This document shows positions 63,660 through 64,000 of a stretch of 64,000 nt of DNA, piece by piece. The DNA is taken from NCBI RefSeq assembly GCF_021044425.1, contig NZ_JAJNEC010000005.1, positions 2,480,001 through 2,544,000 of the forward strand. Direction: 5' to 3'. This DNA is from Niabella pedocola. Its GTDB lineage: Bacteria > Bacteroidota > Bacteroidia > Chitinophagales > Chitinophagaceae. Under the pieces are notes generated by a model. The model saw only the letters and a program-made list of their open reading frames with translations, made no database searches and had not been told where the DNA came from. The position numbers and the translations under genes are program-made. How positions within the stretch are numbered: the stretch's first letter is position 1; every line of letters starts with the position of its first letter.

Positions 63660-64000
63660 CTAGTACTCCAGGTCCTCATCCCCGGTTAAGCCTTCCTTCC
63701 ACATAGGAGGTGGCAATAAGCCTAGCTTGAACCGTTCATATGATTTTTTGATATACTCGTGAAAGGTATAATCATTTACCCGGTTGGTAAAAAGATAGCT
63801 GGGCTGATACAGCGCCATAAAACTATTGATGACGCTGTCTTCTGTCATGCCCGTAATGCGGCGGATGAGCGCCTTGCTGAACCGGTAACGGATATAGGCA
63901 TCCTGTTCGTCGGCAATTAGTTTATCGCGGAACCGGGTCAGCTTCCGGGTTCGCCCAAAGCGGAAGGCATTGATGATCCCATCCAGGTCAAAAGCTGCAC
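63660..64000 (-). CDS. C-terminal part of a Bacteroidota protein, probably carboxypeptidase-regulatory-like type; 5' end outside window
   Basis: The minus-strand frame stays open to the window edge and encodes at least 113 residues ending EDLEY. Visible segments are FDLDGIINAFRFGRTRKL, FRDKLIADEQDAYIRYRF and NDYTFHEYIKKSYERFKLG. This resembles the conserved C-terminal helical region of Bacteroidota proteins that begin with a carboxypeptidase-regulatory-like domain, but I recognise it only loosely. The internal Met at 63848 is not the real start. It converges on locus D with an 8-base gap. Confidence 0.45.
   Translation of the reverse strand, partial: AAFDLDGIINAFRFGRTRKLTRFRDKLIADEQDAYIRYRFSKALIRRITGMTEDSVINSFMALYQPSYLFTNRVNDYTFHEYIKKSYERFKLGLLPPPMWKEGLTGDEDLEY

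Overview
The window is from a Gram-negative Bacteroidota chromosome, most likely family Chitinophagaceae. That placement is inferred from protein style, TAnnTTTG-type -7 promoter boxes, weak Shine-Dalgarno signals, five SusC/SusD outer-membrane pairs, a fused alpha/beta 2-oxoacid dehydrogenase E1, and the holB-ricT neighbourhood. Nothing in the sequence fixes the genus. There are 42 genes with visible stop codons or edges, no tRNA or rRNA, no CRISPR array and no insertion sequence that I could see.

Layout. 1-7951 holds housekeeping and small accessory genes: the 3' part of hemL, a DinB-like protein, an ORF6N protein, an SRPBCC protein, an atypical SDR, a Crp/Fnr regulator, a DUF4267-cupin fusion, an encapsulin-type ferritin without an encapsulin, and a large secreted GHL10 glycosidase-amidase fusion. 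8335-16052 is locus A (SusC, SusD, DUF4959/DUF5000 lipoprotein, DUF4998-discoidin lipoprotein). 16210-25116 is a core-gene stretch (holB, ricT, small membrane protein, degenerate M16 peptidase, DUF4421 barrel, fused E1, Crp/Fnr regulator).

25492-44610 is locus B, a co-directional run of ten genes with very short spacers: SusC, SusD, FAS1, DUF5007, then SusC, SusD, FAS1, DUF5008, a phosphodiesterase-fold/LamG/DUF4983 lipoprotein, an M60 metallopeptidase with discoidin domain, and a second phosphodiesterase-fold/LamG/DUF4983 lipoprotein. It ends in a strong hairpin terminator. It contains no recognisable glycoside hydrolase; the only clearly intact hydrolase is the M60 (glycoprotein) peptidase. 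The two phosphodiesterase-fold proteins appear to have lost metal ligands. This is the most interesting system in the window: it looks like a peptidase-driven capture and import machine built mainly from surface lipoproteins.

44785-49097 carries an N-acyl-D-amino-acid deacylase and a Tat-exported phosphocholine-type phospholipase C, both on the minus strand. 49243-56040 (minus) is locus C: ECF sigma factor, FecR anti-sigma, STN-domain SusC, SusD. 56568-63651 (plus) is locus D, a paralogue of locus A (SusC, SusD, DUF4959/DUF5000, DUF4998) whose last gene lacks the discoidin domain. The window closes inside a minus-strand gene.

Regulation. Loci A, B and D each have LacI/CcpA-like near-palindromes centred on CG about 260-320 bases before the first susC start. 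Locus C is instead the classic sigma/anti-sigma/STN transducer arrangement. Several core genes have a -7 box only 4-6 bases before the start codon, suggesting leaderless mRNAs.
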